Source: an uncultured Saprospiraceae bacterium (GTDB lineage Bacteria > Bacteroidota > Bacteroidia > Chitinophagales > Saprospiraceae). From it: a stretch of 11,278 bases of DNA. Position numbers and translations under genes: made by a program. The notes below the pieces were generated by a model. That model saw nothing but the letters and a program-made list of their open reading frames with translations, made no database searches and was not told the origin of the DNA. Shown here in pieces: positions 1 through 7,678 of this stretch; the stretch's first letter is position 1; every line of letters starts with the position of its first letter. The stretch covers positions 1-11,278 of the forward strand of contig CAKZLT010000093.1 of NCBI GenBank assembly GCA_937127195.1, read 5' to 3'.

Positions 1-77
1 TACACGAATATTTTTTAAAGAAATAGAGCAGAAAAAAGACGAGTTAGAATACGGGATTACTTTTGCTCATGTACTTA
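1..77 (+). repeat. Partial copy of a dispersed inverted-repeat (MITE-like) element, cut by the window edge
   Basis: These bases match, in reverse orientation, the left arm of the full-length element at 8980-9055. Over 77 bases there are about five differences: one at position 4, a T-run change with a one-base insertion near 11-16, and two in GACGAG versus GATAAG. The copy ends in GCTCATGTACTTA, the shared terminus. The missing half presumably lies left of the window. It carries the shared TACTTTTG box at 58-65, pointing right, towards the 3' end of the CAP gene and antisense to it. It lies just beyond that gene's terminator. Confidence 0.85.
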
Positions 78-90
78 AAAATGGGTTTAT

Positions 91-131
91 AAAAAATTAG
101 TCGTCGGACACCTACAAGGCGTTCGACGACT
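91..131 (-). terminator. Intrinsic terminator of the DUF1573-CAP gene
   Basis: The arms at 99-112 and 118-131 pair over 14 bases with one mismatch and one G-U pair, around a five-base loop. The core AGTCGTCG/CGACGACT is perfect. Read on the minus strand, the stem is followed by AATTTTTTA, the expected U-tract. It begins 13 bases after the stop codon of the gene ending at 145. This is a textbook rho-independent terminator for that gene. Confidence 0.9.
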
Positions 132-144
132 TTTCAAAACTTGT

Positions 145-1314
145 TTATTTTCCAAAATTCTGAACCCAACAATTAGGCATTCCGTCCACCTCTCCAATTT
201 CATAACAAGCAACAAATTGCCAACTCGGGTCCAATAAAGTTTTTCGGTGTCCTCGACTTTCGACTCCTGTATCCACCAAAAGAATTAGAACAGCCTGTCG
301 AATATCATTTGGTCCTCCAACAAGATTTTCATTACCATCTTTCAAATTAGGAGCAGCAGCTAAGATTCTATCCCAGGGCATCGAGCCTTTTTGACCGATA
401 TGTCCAAATATATTTTTGGCATATAGATACTCTCCATGTGCCTTTGCAGCTCTATAAACGCCTTGATGTGGTTCAAGTATTGATAAAGATGGCATTGTTT
501 TTAACTCATTGATTAGCTCATAAGCCGTTTCGATTTCCTCTTTATAAAACGAAGACATACTTGAGTTACTGAGTACTTCTTTTTCCATATACTGAATATA
601 TTCTTCTACATATTGAATATATTCTTTTGGGTTAGCTCGAAGTAAATTAATTTCATCAATCATTGCTTTTTCGCGAGAAGCCATATAGCGATACTTCTTT
701 TCTATAACGGGCATATCCTGCGTTACATCTGGCAAATCTTGCTCTGTGATGGATATAGAAGGTTTTGGAGCTTCTTTTTTTGATTTATGCCTAAAAGGAT
801 CTCCAGGGACATCAGACGAAATGTTACCTGAATGTTTACCCGAAAGCTTACCATTATCTTCTTGACCATAGTCTCCTGATGGAATATCCGCTTTAGGTTT
901 TTGAGTCGATTTGGCAGCGATCAAATCACTAGACATATTATTGGAATGACCAGAAACTTCGAGTAAGGTGTATTTTCTATAATCTCTAAAACCTACTAAT
1001 ATACCTTTATTGACAATACCTGTTTTCTCTATTGTCAATACGATAAAAATAGAGCCTTTTTTGTGTGGAGGAATTTCCTTATTACTCCAGTGCGGTAAGA
1101 TGCACTGACAGTTAGTACGGACGTTATCTATAAATAACGATTCATCACTATTATTAGTAAATGTCATTTCAGCAGTATATGGCAAGCCAATCGCCATACT
1201 GCTAAAGTCATGAAATTGATTCTCCCAAGTAACAGGAGGATAGTCATCTTGAGCCTGTAACTTTGAGAAAATTGTTGTTAATATAAGTAAAAGTGTAATT
1301 GCTGTTCTAAACAT
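145..1314 (-). CDS. Secreted DUF1573-CAP (SCP/PR1) domain fusion protein
   Basis: This is a 389-residue exported protein with two domains. Residues 1-21 form a signal peptide with probable cleavage near LQA/QDD. Residues 28-122 look like DUF1573, an Ig/ASPM-like fold common in Bacteroidota: a W-x-x-x-F-x-D-F opening, TFTNNSDESL, then TNCQC where the family usually has TSCGC. Residues 125-205 are a polar, low-complexity linker rich in Lys, Ser, Gly and Pro. Residues 211-389 form a CAP domain: His293 in KAHGEY, a GHIG motif at 304, ENL at 328-331, and ESRGHRKTLLDP with His356, matching the usual cavity His/Glu set. It ends in WVQNFG. CAP proteins bind lipids or act as toxins, proteases or adhesins, so the activity here is unknown. 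The frame is open upstream to 1365, but the start at 1314 places the signal peptide at the N-terminus. Two identical-pattern heptads (EYIQYVE, EYIQYME) lie at residues 231-244. Cysteines 69, 71, 370 and 382 could form disulfides. Confidence 0.9.
   Translation of the reverse strand: MFRTAITLLLILTTIFSKLQAQDDYPPVTWENQFHDFSSMAIGLPYTAEMTFTNNSDESLFIDNVRTNCQCILPHWSNKEIPPHKKGSIFIVLTIEKTGIVNKGILVGFRDYRKYTLLEVSGHSNNMSSDLIAAKSTQKPKADIPSGDYGQEDNGKLSGKHSGNISSDVPGDPFRHKSKKEAPKPSISITEQDLPDVTQDMPVIEKKYRYMASREKAMIDEINLLRANPKEYIQYVEEYIQYMEKEVLSNSSMSSFYKEEIETAYELINELKTMPSLSILEPHQGVYRAAKAHGEYLYAKNIFGHIGQKGSMPWDRILAAAPNLKDGNENLVGGPNDIRQAVLILLVDTGVESRGHRKTLLDPSWQFVACYEIGEVDGMPNCWVQNFGK
583..624 (-). repeat. 21-bp tandem duplication inside the CAP gene
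   Basis: Two adjacent 21-base units encode EYIQYVE and EYIQYME. They are nearly identical at DNA level (GAATATATTC appears in each). The duplication adds one heptad to a helical, probably coiled stretch near the start of the CAP domain. Confidence 0.6.
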
Positions 1315-1373
1315 AATCCTTTTATTTCTTTCTCTGAGCCTTCTATTAAAGACATAAAAATACAATAATAGTC

Positions 1374-1413
1374 ACTTTACAGAATATACTTTTTGTATTG
1401 TAAGTAATTATTT
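1374..1413. other. Imperfect hairpin between the ankyrin and CAP genes
   Basis: ACTTTACAGAATATAC and GTATTGTAAGT can pair with bulges around a TTTTT loop. This is the only structure I see in the 139-base gap between the ankyrin stop at 1454 and the CAP start at 1314. It has no U-tract after it on the minus strand, so it is not a convincing terminator. No clear TAnnTTTG promoter box is visible in the gap either; TATTATTG near 1355-1362 is a one-mismatch approximation. Confidence 0.3.
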
Positions 1414-1453
1414 AGATTAGGTCTGAACTTTTGATTTGTATATTGAGAATTTC

Positions 1454-3616
1454 TTAAATTTCTTTTAGATAACTAAGCATTATTTTAGAAGCTTTTTTCT
1501 TTTTAGCAAATCTAATTGATTTCTTTTTATTAAAAATGGCTTCTTTTTGTAATAGAAACTTTACCATATTCAAGTCATTTTTTAAAATAGCGACTTCTAG
1601 AGGCGTATATTCTCCACATTTTTGATTAAGGTTGATATTTTTATCAATCAGAAAACCGATAGCATTGTAATCAAACCTGGGTTGTTGTTCCATGAACTCA
1701 GCTAAGCAAATACCATTAATGTCTGCTCCTTCTGTTAATAAGAAGCGAACCGCATTGTAATGACGCTTCTTAAAAGCTACAAAAAGCGGTGTTTGACCTT
1801 TTTTGTTAGGTGTGTTGATGTTAACATTTTGAGTAAGGAGTATTTTTAAAATGCTTGTATTATCATTGGTCAAAAAATCAGCTAATGATAATTCATGTAA
1901 ATTTAAGCCAAAAATAGTTAATTTTTCTAGAGAACCTATTATTTTTTTTTCTACACATGTTTTAACCAACAAAATTGTTTCTGGAGCGGTTGTCGATGAA
2001 AATTTGATGCCGTTATTTAATAAATAGTCTATAACCATTTCATCTCCTGCTAAAATAGCCATTTGAAGCACCATTTCACCTTTATCATTTAGGGTGTTTA
2101 TATTAGCACCTCTTTCGACTAGCATTTTTACAGCTACAAAATCTCTATTTAGAATTGCTCGCATAATCGGAGTATAGTGTGTGGTTTCATCATTATAAGG
2201 CAAATTTGGTGTAAAACCTTCTTTTAACAAATAGCTTAACACGGGTGTTTTTTGATGTTTAACTGCCAAATAAATACCATTTTGAGCTTCAATATTCATT
2301 CCCGCGCTATTCAAAAATTGCAATATTTCTACATTACCTCTTTTTATAATACTGGATAAATCGAAATTATTGATATTAGCTCCCTTTTCTAGCAATAATT
2401 GAGCGAAAGCTGCTGTACCAACACCTTTTATGGTTGCTTGCGATAAATCAAAACCATTATCTATGAAAATATTAATAGATTGAATATCTTCTTTAATAAT
2501 TAATTGTTCTAATGCGGCATACATTCCATTTTGAGCTATACCCGCTTTTAATAGATATTTGAGAATATCGGCATTAAAAGTGTTTTTTTGAGTAGCTATT
2601 GTTAGATAGTTATTACCGTTTTCTATTTCATGTTTTAAGTTGCCTTTCGCTGTTACAAGCATTTTTAGTATTTCAAAATTATCTTTTACAATAGCATTAT
2701 AAATGGGCGTTCTTCCCAAAAAACCTTGTTGATTAGGGTCAACGCCATTTTCTAAAAGCCATTTCACTAAGCTGGTATTATTCGTGTAAGCAATAATATT
2801 ATTTAAGTCAATCATTGCAGGATTAGCGCCTTTTCGAACCAAAAGCTTAATTAATTTTTCGTCAGTTAGTTCTTTTAAGTCCGCATTTTTAGCATTTGCA
2901 CCAAACTCAAAAGCTAAGTTAACCAGTTTCTCATTTCGATTTTCAATAGCTGCATCTAAACAAGAAATGTTTTGCTTACTTTTTTCATTAATAGAAGCAC
3001 CATTTTTCAATAATAATCGGGCTATATCAACTCGATTATGCTTGAACGCCTGGTAGAGTGCAGAGCTACGTTGAGTTGTTTGAGTTGCTAAAGCCCCTTT
3101 TTTTATAAATTTTTCGAATTGATATGGATTGGTGTCATTATCTATCATTAAATTCAAAAGAGTACCACCTTTTTTATCTATAATATTAAGATTTAGTTCT
3201 TCGGATAAAAGAACATTAAGAAGTTCTTCGTTTTTTGCAGATGCCGCTAAATGTAAAAGCGTCTGCCCTTCATTGTCTTGTTTGTTTAAATCTACATTTT
3301 TAGCCTTTAGTAATTGAAGTATTGCTTTATAATCCAAATCGGCTTGTGCGATGAAATGGATTGGAGATTGAAGTCTTTTAGATGAATAACTTTTAGTTCT
3401 GAAGTAAGGATTTTTATGACGAGGTACGTATTTATACAAATATTCACAATCGACTGCCGTGCCGTTATTTAGTAATTCTTTTATTTGGGTTAAGTCAGCT
3501 ACTTTGATGGCTTCACAAAGAGCTTGACAATTTTGCGCTTTTGTAATTGTATTAATACTTAAAAAAAATATAACAATTAAGCTGAATTTAACAATAATAG
3601 TGTTTAGATTTTTCAT
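1454..3616 (-). CDS. Secreted long ankyrin-repeat protein
   Basis: This is a 720-residue protein with a signal peptide at residues 1-27 (hydrophobic IIVKFSLIVIFFLSI, cleavage near KAQ/N), so it acts in the periplasm or outside the cell. The rest is a nearly continuous ankyrin solenoid of roughly 20 repeats of about 33 residues. Recognisable repeats include SPIHFIAQ, QTLLHLAASAKNEELLNVLL, TPIYNAIVKDNFEILKMLV, TPIMRAIL, QTPLFVAF and YTPLEVAIL. Repeats typically end in NGANIN- or KGANIN-like turns. Several central repeats have lost the TPLH core and are recognisable only by length and the LLxxGA pattern. Ankyrin solenoids bind proteins, so a binding or scaffold role is likely; no catalytic domain is seen. 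It is separated from both neighbours by more than 130 bases, and the upstream receptor gene ends in its own terminator, so it is probably transcribed alone. Start chosen because the signal peptide begins there. Confidence 0.93.
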   Translation of the reverse strand: MKNLNTIIVKFSLIVIFFLSINTITKAQNCQALCEAIKVADLTQIKELLNNGTAVDCEYLYKYVPRHKNPYFRTKSYSSKRLQSPIHFIAQADLDYKAILQLLKAKNVDLNKQDNEGQTLLHLAASAKNEELLNVLLSEELNLNIIDKKGGTLLNLMIDNDTNPYQFEKFIKKGALATQTTQRSSALYQAFKHNRVDIARLLLKNGASINEKSKQNISCLDAAIENRNEKLVNLAFEFGANAKNADLKELTDEKLIKLLVRKGANPAMIDLNNIIAYTNNTSLVKWLLENGVDPNQQGFLGRTPIYNAIVKDNFEILKMLVTAKGNLKHEIENGNNYLTIATQKNTFNADILKYLLKAGIAQNGMYAALEQLIIKEDIQSINIFIDNGFDLSQATIKGVGTAAFAQLLLEKGANINNFDLSSIIKRGNVEILQFLNSAGMNIEAQNGIYLAVKHQKTPVLSYLLKEGFTPNLPYNDETTHYTPIMRAILNRDFVAVKMLVERGANINTLNDKGEMVLQMAILAGDEMVIDYLLNNGIKFSSTTAPETILLVKTCVEKKIIGSLEKLTIFGLNLHELSLADFLTNDNTSILKILLTQNVNINTPNKKGQTPLFVAFKKRHYNAVRFLLTEGADINGICLAEFMEQQPRFDYNAIGFLIDKNINLNQKCGEYTPLEVAILKNDLNMVKFLLQKEAIFNKKKSIRFAKKKKASKIMLSYLKEI

Positions 3617-3833
3617 GTTGCTAGTGAACCCTTTTTCTTTTGAATATTTGTTGAGTAGTTAGGTCTTATTTCTAATAAGGCTATAAATTTAATTTTTTAT
3701 TATTAATTATTTTAATAATATACTAAAAAATATGGATAAGAGGTAAGTTATATTTAATAAAATAAGATATAAGCACTTTTTGTAATAAAAAATGGCTTAT
3801 GTGTTGAATATTAATTGGTTATGAAAAAAAGAA
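3617..3833. other. AT-rich intergenic region upstream of the ankyrin gene
   Basis: This is most of the 340-base gap between the ankyrin start and the receptor stop. It should hold the ankyrin gene's promoter. It is very AT-rich, with runs of TTATTATTAATTATT near 3690-3720 and a small perfect hairpin CTTATT-TCT-AATAAG at 3665-3679. No good match to TAnnTTTG is visible on the minus strand. The short plus-strand reading frame across 3815-4012 runs over the terminator and into the receptor gene and is not credible as a gene. Confidence 0.5.
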
Positions 3834-3871
3834 AAAAAGCAGTAAAGCCTTTTATGGTTTTACTGCTTTTT
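3834..3871. terminator. Strong bidirectional intrinsic terminator downstream of the receptor gene
   Basis: AAAAAGCAGTAAAGCC (3834-3849) pairs with GGTTTTACTGCTTTTT (3856-3871) across all 16 positions except one A-C or G-U position, with a six-base loop TTTTAT. A-tracts on one side and T-tracts on the other make it symmetrical. On the minus strand it closes the receptor transcription unit, 86 bases after the stop at 3957. It also isolates the ankyrin gene from read-through. Confidence 0.92.
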
Positions 3872-3956
3872 GAAAATTATGAATACACGATTAAAATTGT
3901 AGTTATTAGATACTTTTTAGCTAAGCTACCACGAAGTTTAAATTTTGTAAAAGGCA

Positions 3957-6356
3957 TTAAAAATCAAACTGGAACGCTAGCACAGGAACTAAGCCGCTAC
4001 TATGATTGCTAAAAGATAGGCGATTTATTTCTTTATTATAATTGACGTTATTCGGGTTTTGTCTATTCGTTACATTCTGAATATCTAATGAGATACTGCC
4101 TGCCAATTTTCGGGTATTGTAACGATAAGAAATTCTCGTATCTATTCTAAAGTAATTAGGAATGCGTTTAGAAAAGGCTTGATTCTTATCAATTATATAT
4201 ACTTCTGCTGCCTCCGAAGCGGCTTCGTCTAATGGCGAATATCGATTGCCACCATTATATAAGACACGCGCTCCAATCTGTAATATTCTACCTTTTTTGA
4301 AGGCAAATTCTCGCCCAATTGTTAATCCTGTTACAAAGTCATTGGCAAAAGTTGTATGATAGCGTTGACCATTTTTAGGATAAAAATAAGACTTGAAGAA
4401 AGATGCCGTTAATAAGAAATAGAGTTTGCTTGAAAAGAATTTTTCGGCAGCTAAGTCAATTCCATAGTTTTGTCCTGTGCCATCTGCTGTCACAGTCGTC
4501 TCTGGAAAAGTACTGCGCGTATTGAGCATCCAATATATATCATCGGCGTCGGTAGCAATAGGAACATTAAATAAATGTTGATAATATCCTTCTGCTGTTA
4601 ATTTTAGACCATTTTCGGTGGTGTAATTATATGAAGCGATGAAGTGATGTGATTTGATGAAAGGTAATTCCATATTTGGATAATTGGTTGCGATATTCTG
4701 ACCAGAGGCGGTTTGTGTTGTATCATATTGAGCATAAAAGTAGGTTGCCATAGGTAATATTTTACTATGTAATCCGTAGGCTAAACTAACAGAGTGCTTT
4801 GGTGTCGGTGTATATTTGAAAGATAAACGAGGCTCAACGGAATAAGTGCCATTTAAAGGCAAATACATAAAATGCGCACCAGCATTGAGTGTCATTGTTT
4901 TTGTAAAATCTTTGCTTAGTTGAGCGTAATACTGGAAAGTCTGTGTGCTTCCGCTACCATTTACAGATAGATTGGTGTTTTCTGCAATGATGTCAGAAAC
5001 GGAGGAACGCTCTACTGTTTTTTTATAAAATTCATAATTAGTTATAAAATTAACAAACATACCTGTTTTGAAACGAGTCGTTCGATTTATTTTTCTACTA
5101 TAAATGTAAGAAGAAGAAATCCGCGTTTCACGGTGACGTTCATCATGATAATTAGAACGATTATCCACAGAGTCTAAGACATCATAATAAAAGTCAATAT
5201 TACTACCCATCAAAGAAACACCTGCTTTGAAATAAGATTTTTTGTCAATCAATCGGGTGAAAGTTGCACCAATTGCGCCCATATCACCATCACGAGTACG
5301 GTCTTCCCAATGAGCAATATCAGTTAATTTGCGTTCTAATGGATTTTCGACAGGGTTGTAATGTTCTTGACTCAAACCGCCAATTCCGAAAATAGTAAAA
5401 CGATTTTTTTCATGACCATTAAATGCAATATTAAAAGAAAGGTCTTGAAAAGTGTTCTCAACGCGCTCGCCAACTAAATATATTCCGTTGGTGGTCAAAA
5501 GCCCTAGTGTAGAATATCGGTAATTGATTAGATAAGAAGATTTGCCTTTTTTGATTGGGCCTTCGGTCGCAAAATCAATTCCCAATACACCAAATTTGAA
5601 TCGGTGTTGGCGTTCGTTCATGTTTCCTTTTCTAAAATGAATATCAAACGCGCCCGAAATGGCATTTCCATATTCTGCTGCCATTCCTCCCGTAGAGAAA
5701 TCGGAACGACTCATTAATTGCGCACTAAAAATCGTCATTCCACCACCCGAAGTTCCTGGCCTTGCGAAGTGATTAGGATTTGGAATATCAATACCTTCGA
5801 GTCGCCAAAGCATTCCGAAAGAAGAATTTCCTCGGATGATAATATCATTTTCGGTGTCATCGCTGCCTTGTGCAACACCAGGATAAGCCATTGCCATTCG
5901 CCCAGGGTCATTGACACTAGCTGCGATTCGATCGGTTTCGTCTGCCGAAAAAGACCGTGTACTTACCACAGAAAGCTCATTTATAGGCGCGTTGACATTG
6001 TTAGAAGCACTTACGACTACTTCTCCAACGTCTATTCCACCTTCTATCATTTCGATTTCCAAAAAAACTTCTTTAGTAGAACTCACAATGAAACCTTCAC
6101 TCTCAAAGTCTTGATAACCAACAAAAGTACATCGAATAGTTTGACGACCTAAAGGAACATTCTCTATTTCAAAGTTACCTGCTAAGTCGGTGGAAGTGGC
6201 TAAAATTCCTTCGTTTTTGACACTAGATACAACAACTGTTGCTCCAATAATAGATTGTTGAGTGACCTTATCTTTTATATTACCTCGAATGGTTTGAGTT
6301 TGCGAAAATGCCCAGAAAGGCATTAATAGAATAATTATTGTATGCAGTAGTTTCAT
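3957..6356 (-). CDS. TonB-dependent outer-membrane receptor with carboxypeptidase-regulatory-like N-domain
   Basis: This 799-residue protein has a signal peptide at residues 1-18 (cleavage AFS/QTQ). Residues 21-104 form a carboxypeptidase-regulatory-like beta-sandwich: IRGNIKDKVTQQSIIGATV, then TDLAGNFEIENVPLG and FVGYQ. A segment resembling the start of the plug (VGEVVVSAS) follows at 110-118. The plug domain spans about 125-245, with the family signature IIIRGNSSFGMLWRLEGID, the PNPNHF stretch and FSTGGMAAEYGNAISG. The remainder is a 22-strand-type beta-barrel rich in alternating aromatic residues, ending in Phe-Asp-Phe as expected for BAM-assembled porins. Such receptors import large or scarce substrates using TonB energy; the substrate is not evident. 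No SusD partner is adjacent, so a classical polysaccharide-utilisation pair is unlikely. The gene lies 69 bases downstream of the dihaem gene and is probably co-transcribed with it. Length is typical for the short form of this family. Confidence 0.93.
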   Translation of the reverse strand: MKLLHTIIILLMPFWAFSQTQTIRGNIKDKVTQQSIIGATVVVSSVKNEGILATSTDLAGNFEIENVPLGRQTIRCTFVGYQDFESEGFIVSSTKEVFLEIEMIEGGIDVGEVVVSASNNVNAPINELSVVSTRSFSADETDRIAASVNDPGRMAMAYPGVAQGSDDTENDIIIRGNSSFGMLWRLEGIDIPNPNHFARPGTSGGGMTIFSAQLMSRSDFSTGGMAAEYGNAISGAFDIHFRKGNMNERQHRFKFGVLGIDFATEGPIKKGKSSYLINYRYSTLGLLTTNGIYLVGERVENTFQDLSFNIAFNGHEKNRFTIFGIGGLSQEHYNPVENPLERKLTDIAHWEDRTRDGDMGAIGATFTRLIDKKSYFKAGVSLMGSNIDFYYDVLDSVDNRSNYHDERHRETRISSSYIYSRKINRTTRFKTGMFVNFITNYEFYKKTVERSSVSDIIAENTNLSVNGSGSTQTFQYYAQLSKDFTKTMTLNAGAHFMYLPLNGTYSVEPRLSFKYTPTPKHSVSLAYGLHSKILPMATYFYAQYDTTQTASGQNIATNYPNMELPFIKSHHFIASYNYTTENGLKLTAEGYYQHLFNVPIATDADDIYWMLNTRSTFPETTVTADGTGQNYGIDLAAEKFFSSKLYFLLTASFFKSYFYPKNGQRYHTTFANDFVTGLTIGREFAFKKGRILQIGARVLYNGGNRYSPLDEAASEAAEVYIIDKNQAFSKRIPNYFRIDTRISYRYNTRKLAGSISLDIQNVTNRQNPNNVNYNKEINRLSFSNHSSGLVPVLAFQFDF

Positions 6357-6425
6357 AATATTTGGTTTTATTAGTTGCTAGTTTTTAATTGCTCGCATGA
6401 AGTAATTGAATCGCTAGTAGCCAAA

Positions 6426-7496
6426 TTAAAGTTCCATTTTTTTAATCCATTCTTTGATAAGAGCAACGCCTTCTTTATGTGTTGAAGTACGCCCTAACTC
6501 TGGCATCATTACGCCAGCTTCAGTAGAAATCATGCGATGTATCATAATAGAAACATCAGGATTGTTTGGTTCGATGGCAAAATCAAAACCTCCAGAAGCG
6601 CGCCCTGCTGCAACAGGTGGTTTATGGATACCTAAGTTCAAATCAAGTTCTGCACCATAAACCAAATTGAGTCCAGTTGTTCCACCAGGTCCATATAAAT
6701 TATGGCAATGCCCGCAATTCACATCTAAATATCCAATAGCTCTTTCGTTGAGTGTGCCTGCTGTTTGGTCGTCCCATTTGGCTACTTTTGGATGCTTATC
6801 TGTTGAATTAAATCCAGCTAGGTAACCTATATCAGACCATTTTTGAAGTTGATTTTGAATGGTATCTTGATATACGAGTTCTTTATTCAAGTTACGAATT
6901 TTTGGGCCAATTGGCATTAATTTTTGTTTGTAAGAATGGCAGCCTTTACATTGATTTTTATTTGGGATGATATAGTTAACCGTTTGATTTTTGCCTTCGG
7001 CATTTGTCCAACTGACCTTTTTAATATCACCAACTACATCATATAAGGCATCTGTTTGGCTTTCGTTCCAAATGTAAGAATTGGCTTCCCAACCTGTTTT
7101 TTGATGAATTAATAGACGTGTTTCAATAATTTTTTTGCCTGCCGCTGGATTGGTTTCGTCATTTTCATAATAAAAATTTTTAATCAAAACTGCTCCCACA
7201 GGAAAATCAACGGTCAAGTCACCTGTTTGATAGCCTGCGCTTTTGCCTTTAGGCATCCAAACGAATCGTGCTTTTTTGGCGTAATCGGTAAATAAAGGAG
7301 TGTTCAAGTCATAAAGTAAAACACCTTCATTGGGCGTTAAATCGGCTTGATTTCCTTTAAAAAAATTATAATCGGATAGTTTTTTGAATGGTTCGCCGAC
7401 GGGCGAAATATTAACAGCAGTACTTGACGTGGTACATTGTTCTAATAAAAAAACAGTTATAGCAACGATGGCTATAATAAAAAAGCTCTTTCTCAT
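6426..7496 (-). CDS. Two-haem c-type cytochrome lipoprotein (SO2930 / HNE_0200-like family)
   Basis: This 356-residue envelope protein has two covalent haem-binding motifs: CKGCH at residues 183-187 and CGHCH at 261-265. Met194 (KLMPIGPK) and Met330/331 (GVMMPELGR) are candidate distal haem ligands. The N-terminus is a hydrophobic signal (FFIIAIVAITVFLL) ending in EQC at residue 21, an atypical lipobox acceptable in Bacteroidota; a membrane anchor is the alternative. The overall pattern (N-terminal all-beta half with LFTDYAKKARFVWMP, then the two haem sites) matches TIGR03806, an uncharacterised family known to pair with a beta-helix protein, which is what lies upstream here. Electron transfer in the periplasm or at the outer membrane is likely; the partner is unknown. 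The frame is open to 7526, but that ATG falls in the 3' edge of a hairpin and would put ten polar residues before the signal peptide, so 7496 is preferred. Confidence 0.92.
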   Translation of the reverse strand: MRKSFFIIAIVAITVFLLEQCTTSSTAVNISPVGEPFKKLSDYNFFKGNQADLTPNEGVLLYDLNTPLFTDYAKKARFVWMPKGKSAGYQTGDLTVDFPVGAVLIKNFYYENDETNPAAGKKIIETRLLIHQKTGWEANSYIWNESQTDALYDVVGDIKKVSWTNAEGKNQTVNYIIPNKNQCKGCHSYKQKLMPIGPKIRNLNKELVYQDTIQNQLQKWSDIGYLAGFNSTDKHPKVAKWDDQTAGTLNERAIGYLDVNCGHCHNLYGPGGTTGLNLVYGAELDLNLGIHKPPVAAGRASGGFDFAIEPNNPDVSIMIHRMISTEAGVMMPELGRTSTHKEGVALIKEWIKKMEL

Positions 7497-7524
7497 GCCC
7501 TTATTTTTGGTAGTTTGAAAAAGC

Positions 7525-7550
7525 ATCGGATGCCTTTTAAGGAATCCGAT
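7525..7550 (-). terminator. Terminator-like hairpin between the beta-helix and dihaem genes
   Basis: ATCGGATGCC (7525-7534) and GGAATCCGAT (7541-7550) form a ten-base stem with one mismatch and a TTTTAA loop. On the minus strand it is followed by GCTTTTTC. It lies 128 bases after the beta-helix stop and 28 bases before the dihaem start. It could terminate, or partly attenuate, transcription between the two genes, or protect a processed transcript end. The rest of the gap (7551-7678) shows no convincing promoter box. Confidence 0.6.
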
Positions 7551-7678
7551 ACTCGATTAAGTTGTAATTAGTAACTGATGTTACGCAAGGTTTTGTAATA
7601 TAGTCTTTTGTTTGGTTCCCATGCTACTAACAAAAGTCATCAATTAACAAATATCTAATAACTACAAATTAAGGAAAG

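Noticed and set aside
1315..1365. Upstream start of the CAP gene at 1365
   Set aside because: It would add 17 residues rich in Arg and Tyr ahead of a standard signal peptide that starts at 1314.
3815..4012. Plus-strand reading frame of 65 codons
   Set aside because: It runs through the bidirectional terminator and into the 3' end of the receptor gene, with low-complexity Lys-rich sequence.
5718..6152. Plus-strand reading frame of 144 codons opposite the receptor gene
   Set aside because: It lies wholly inside the well-supported receptor plug domain on the other strand, and its translation shows no recognisable domain.
7497..7526. Upstream start of the dihaem gene at 7526
   Set aside because: That ATG overlaps the 3' edge of the terminator-like hairpin and adds ten polar residues before the signal peptide.
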